Source: Rubrivivax sp. (lineage in GTDB: Bacteria; Pseudomonadota; Gammaproteobacteria; Burkholderiales; Burkholderiaceae_C). Taken from it: 54,893 bases of DNA. The position numbers were made by a program, and so were the translations under genes. Positions 54,185 through 54,893 of this stretch are shown here, piece after piece; the stretch's first letter is position 1, and each line of letters begins with the position of its first letter. Location of the stretch: NCBI GenBank assembly GCA_019635285.1, contig JAHBZS010000033.1, forward strand, positions 1 through 54,893. The letters run 5' to 3'. The notes beneath the pieces are model-generated. The model searched no databases and was not told where the DNA came from. It worked only from the letters and a program-made list of their open reading frames with translations.

Positions 54185-54893
54185 GTCACGTGTAGCGACC
54201 AGCCAAACACAGGTTTGCTCCTGCTGCGCGCTCAATTGCAGGCAACAACTCTCTGCGGATGTGTCGCTCGAACTCTGGGGTTTGCCACTGTCGATCAATG
54301 GCCAGAAGCCCCGTCACTTCGGTCAACAGCTCTCGAGCTTCGCTCCCGCTAAAGATGAAGTATTTGTCGTCGGGGGTTGGCGCGTCATTCGTTCCATTTC
54401 GCCTGCCCGTAGCGAGCCAAGGTGACAGGTTGACTGGTTGGCCTAAGGACACTTTGCTGCCGAAGCCCAAGAAGCCACCCGTGCGGGCGGGCTGGCTTCG
54501 CGATAGCAACTCGCTTACCGCCTTTGGCGAGAGACCATCCTTGTGCTCGATGGTGAAGTGCAGGACTGACTCCAGCCCTTCTCGACAGAAGAAGCCAACA
54601 ACCATGGAGTCAAGAAGCGCGGCGCTCGCCGTGGTGAGGCCGCGGTAGGAAATGCCATTGAGCGCGATGTGCTGTGCCATTGCTGCGACCTCCGGCTGTG
54701 CGCTCTTCCAGAGGGCATCCAGATACTGCTTAGGCTGTTCTTCCGGATCAGGGAAATCATCGTCTACCTGATCCCATGTGGCCGAGGCAGCGAAGTACTT
54801 CTTGGCGTCTGGCACTTGACCGGTGACTAGCGCTTCCCAACGCTGCGGATCAAACGAGAAGAACTGCCAAAACATGCCCATGATGACCTCTAA
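54128..54893 (-). mobile_element. Integron-type gene cassette A
   Basis: The cassette would span 766 bp from TTAGAGGTCA at the right edge of the window to the G of the attC crossover point at 54128. TTAGAGGTCA (54179-54188 on the plus strand) and TGACCTCTAA (54884-54893) are a perfect 10-base inverted repeat. A cassette shows this because its 5' end and its attC left core pair in the excised circle. The base before 54893 is outside the window and is predicted to be G. Confidence 0.7.
54186..54881 (-). CDS. Unknown protein of cassette A
   Basis: 231 residues, begins MGMFWQFFSFDPQRWEALVTG. No signal peptide or membrane segment is evident. It contains the Gly-rich piece RTGGFLGFGSKVSLGQ and an acidic early region DQVDDDFPDPEEQPKQYLDALW. 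I do not recognise the family. The ATG at 54881 has GAGG six bases upstream and only 12 bases of leader from the cassette start; a second ATG two codons later is possible. The stop overlaps the start of the attC region. Confidence 0.8.
   Translation of the reverse strand: MGMFWQFFSFDPQRWEALVTGQVPDAKKYFAASATWDQVDDDFPDPEEQPKQYLDALWKSAQPEVAAMAQHIALNGISYRGLTTASAALLDSMVVGFFCREGLESVLHFTIEHKDGLSPKAVSELLSRSQPARTGGFLGFGSKVSLGQPVNLSPWLATGRRNGTNDAPTPDDKYFIFSGSEARELLTEVTGLLAIDRQWQTPEFERHIRRELLPAIERAAGANLCLAGRYT

Overview
The window is a GC-rich (about 70%) chromosomal stretch of a betaproteobacterium, most likely order Burkholderiales (Rubrivivax/Leptothrix/Ideonella-like). Pointers are the gene order surE-pcm-nlpD, dapC-dapD-pilus ATPase-dapE-prmB, tandem cyanophycin synthetases next to a DUF1854/ABC pair, and a PEP-CTERM protein. 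Placement rests on gene content and order, not on a search. No rRNA, tRNA or CRISPR array is visible.

Layout. 1-7.0 kb: a leftward branched-chain/HAAT-type ABC uptake operon (livH-livM-livG-livF-acyl-CoA synthetase-livK). 7.0-9.6 kb: leftward surE-pcm-nlpD, without the rpoS usually found after nlpD. 9.7-13.7 kb: a quinone-oxidoreductase-like enzyme and a NarL-type two-component pair. 13.75-21.1 kb: rightward lysine/diaminopimelate operon with a PilT/PilU-like ATPase inside it, then prmB and an ABC-F ATPase. 21.1-25.6 kb: ohrR-ohr peroxide defence, an asparaginase, lexA plus a helix-hairpin-helix protein behind two SOS boxes, two small paralogous unknown proteins, and a DUF1993 protein. 25.6-28.9 kb: D-2-hydroxyacid dehydrogenase, MFS transporter and a split chromate transporter, tightly overlapping. 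28.9-36.6 kb: cyanophycin locus (DUF1854 and ABC exporter divergent from cphA'-cphA). 36.6-41.6 kb: a frameshifted symporter-type sensor kinase, a small membrane protein, a response regulator and an XRE/ScfR-type regulator. 41.8-46.7 kb: a second HAAT-type ABC operon with a fused permease-ATPase. 46.7-50.2 kb: HIT protein, DMT exporter, upp, BenE-type transporter. 50.2-51.7 kb: a lower-GC patch holding one PEP-CTERM protein and a strong terminator. 51.7-53.2 kb: cobB and rlmB.

The last 1.6 kb is the most unusual part. Its GC content is visibly lower, and two unknown genes on the minus strand are each followed at once by an attC-like recombination site. The 5' core of the last cassette, at the very right edge of the window, is the exact inverted complement of its own attC left core, as expected for integron gene cassettes. 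I read this as the distal end of a chromosomal integron cassette array (or an integrase-less attC cluster) inserted next to rlmB. Any integrase would lie beyond the right edge.

Other points: a CTG-only start for the MFS gene, a 51-bp tandem repeat that supplies the livF ribosome binding site, a palindromic in-frame insertion in the ABC-F gene, and a probably leaderless ohrR overlapped by its operator.
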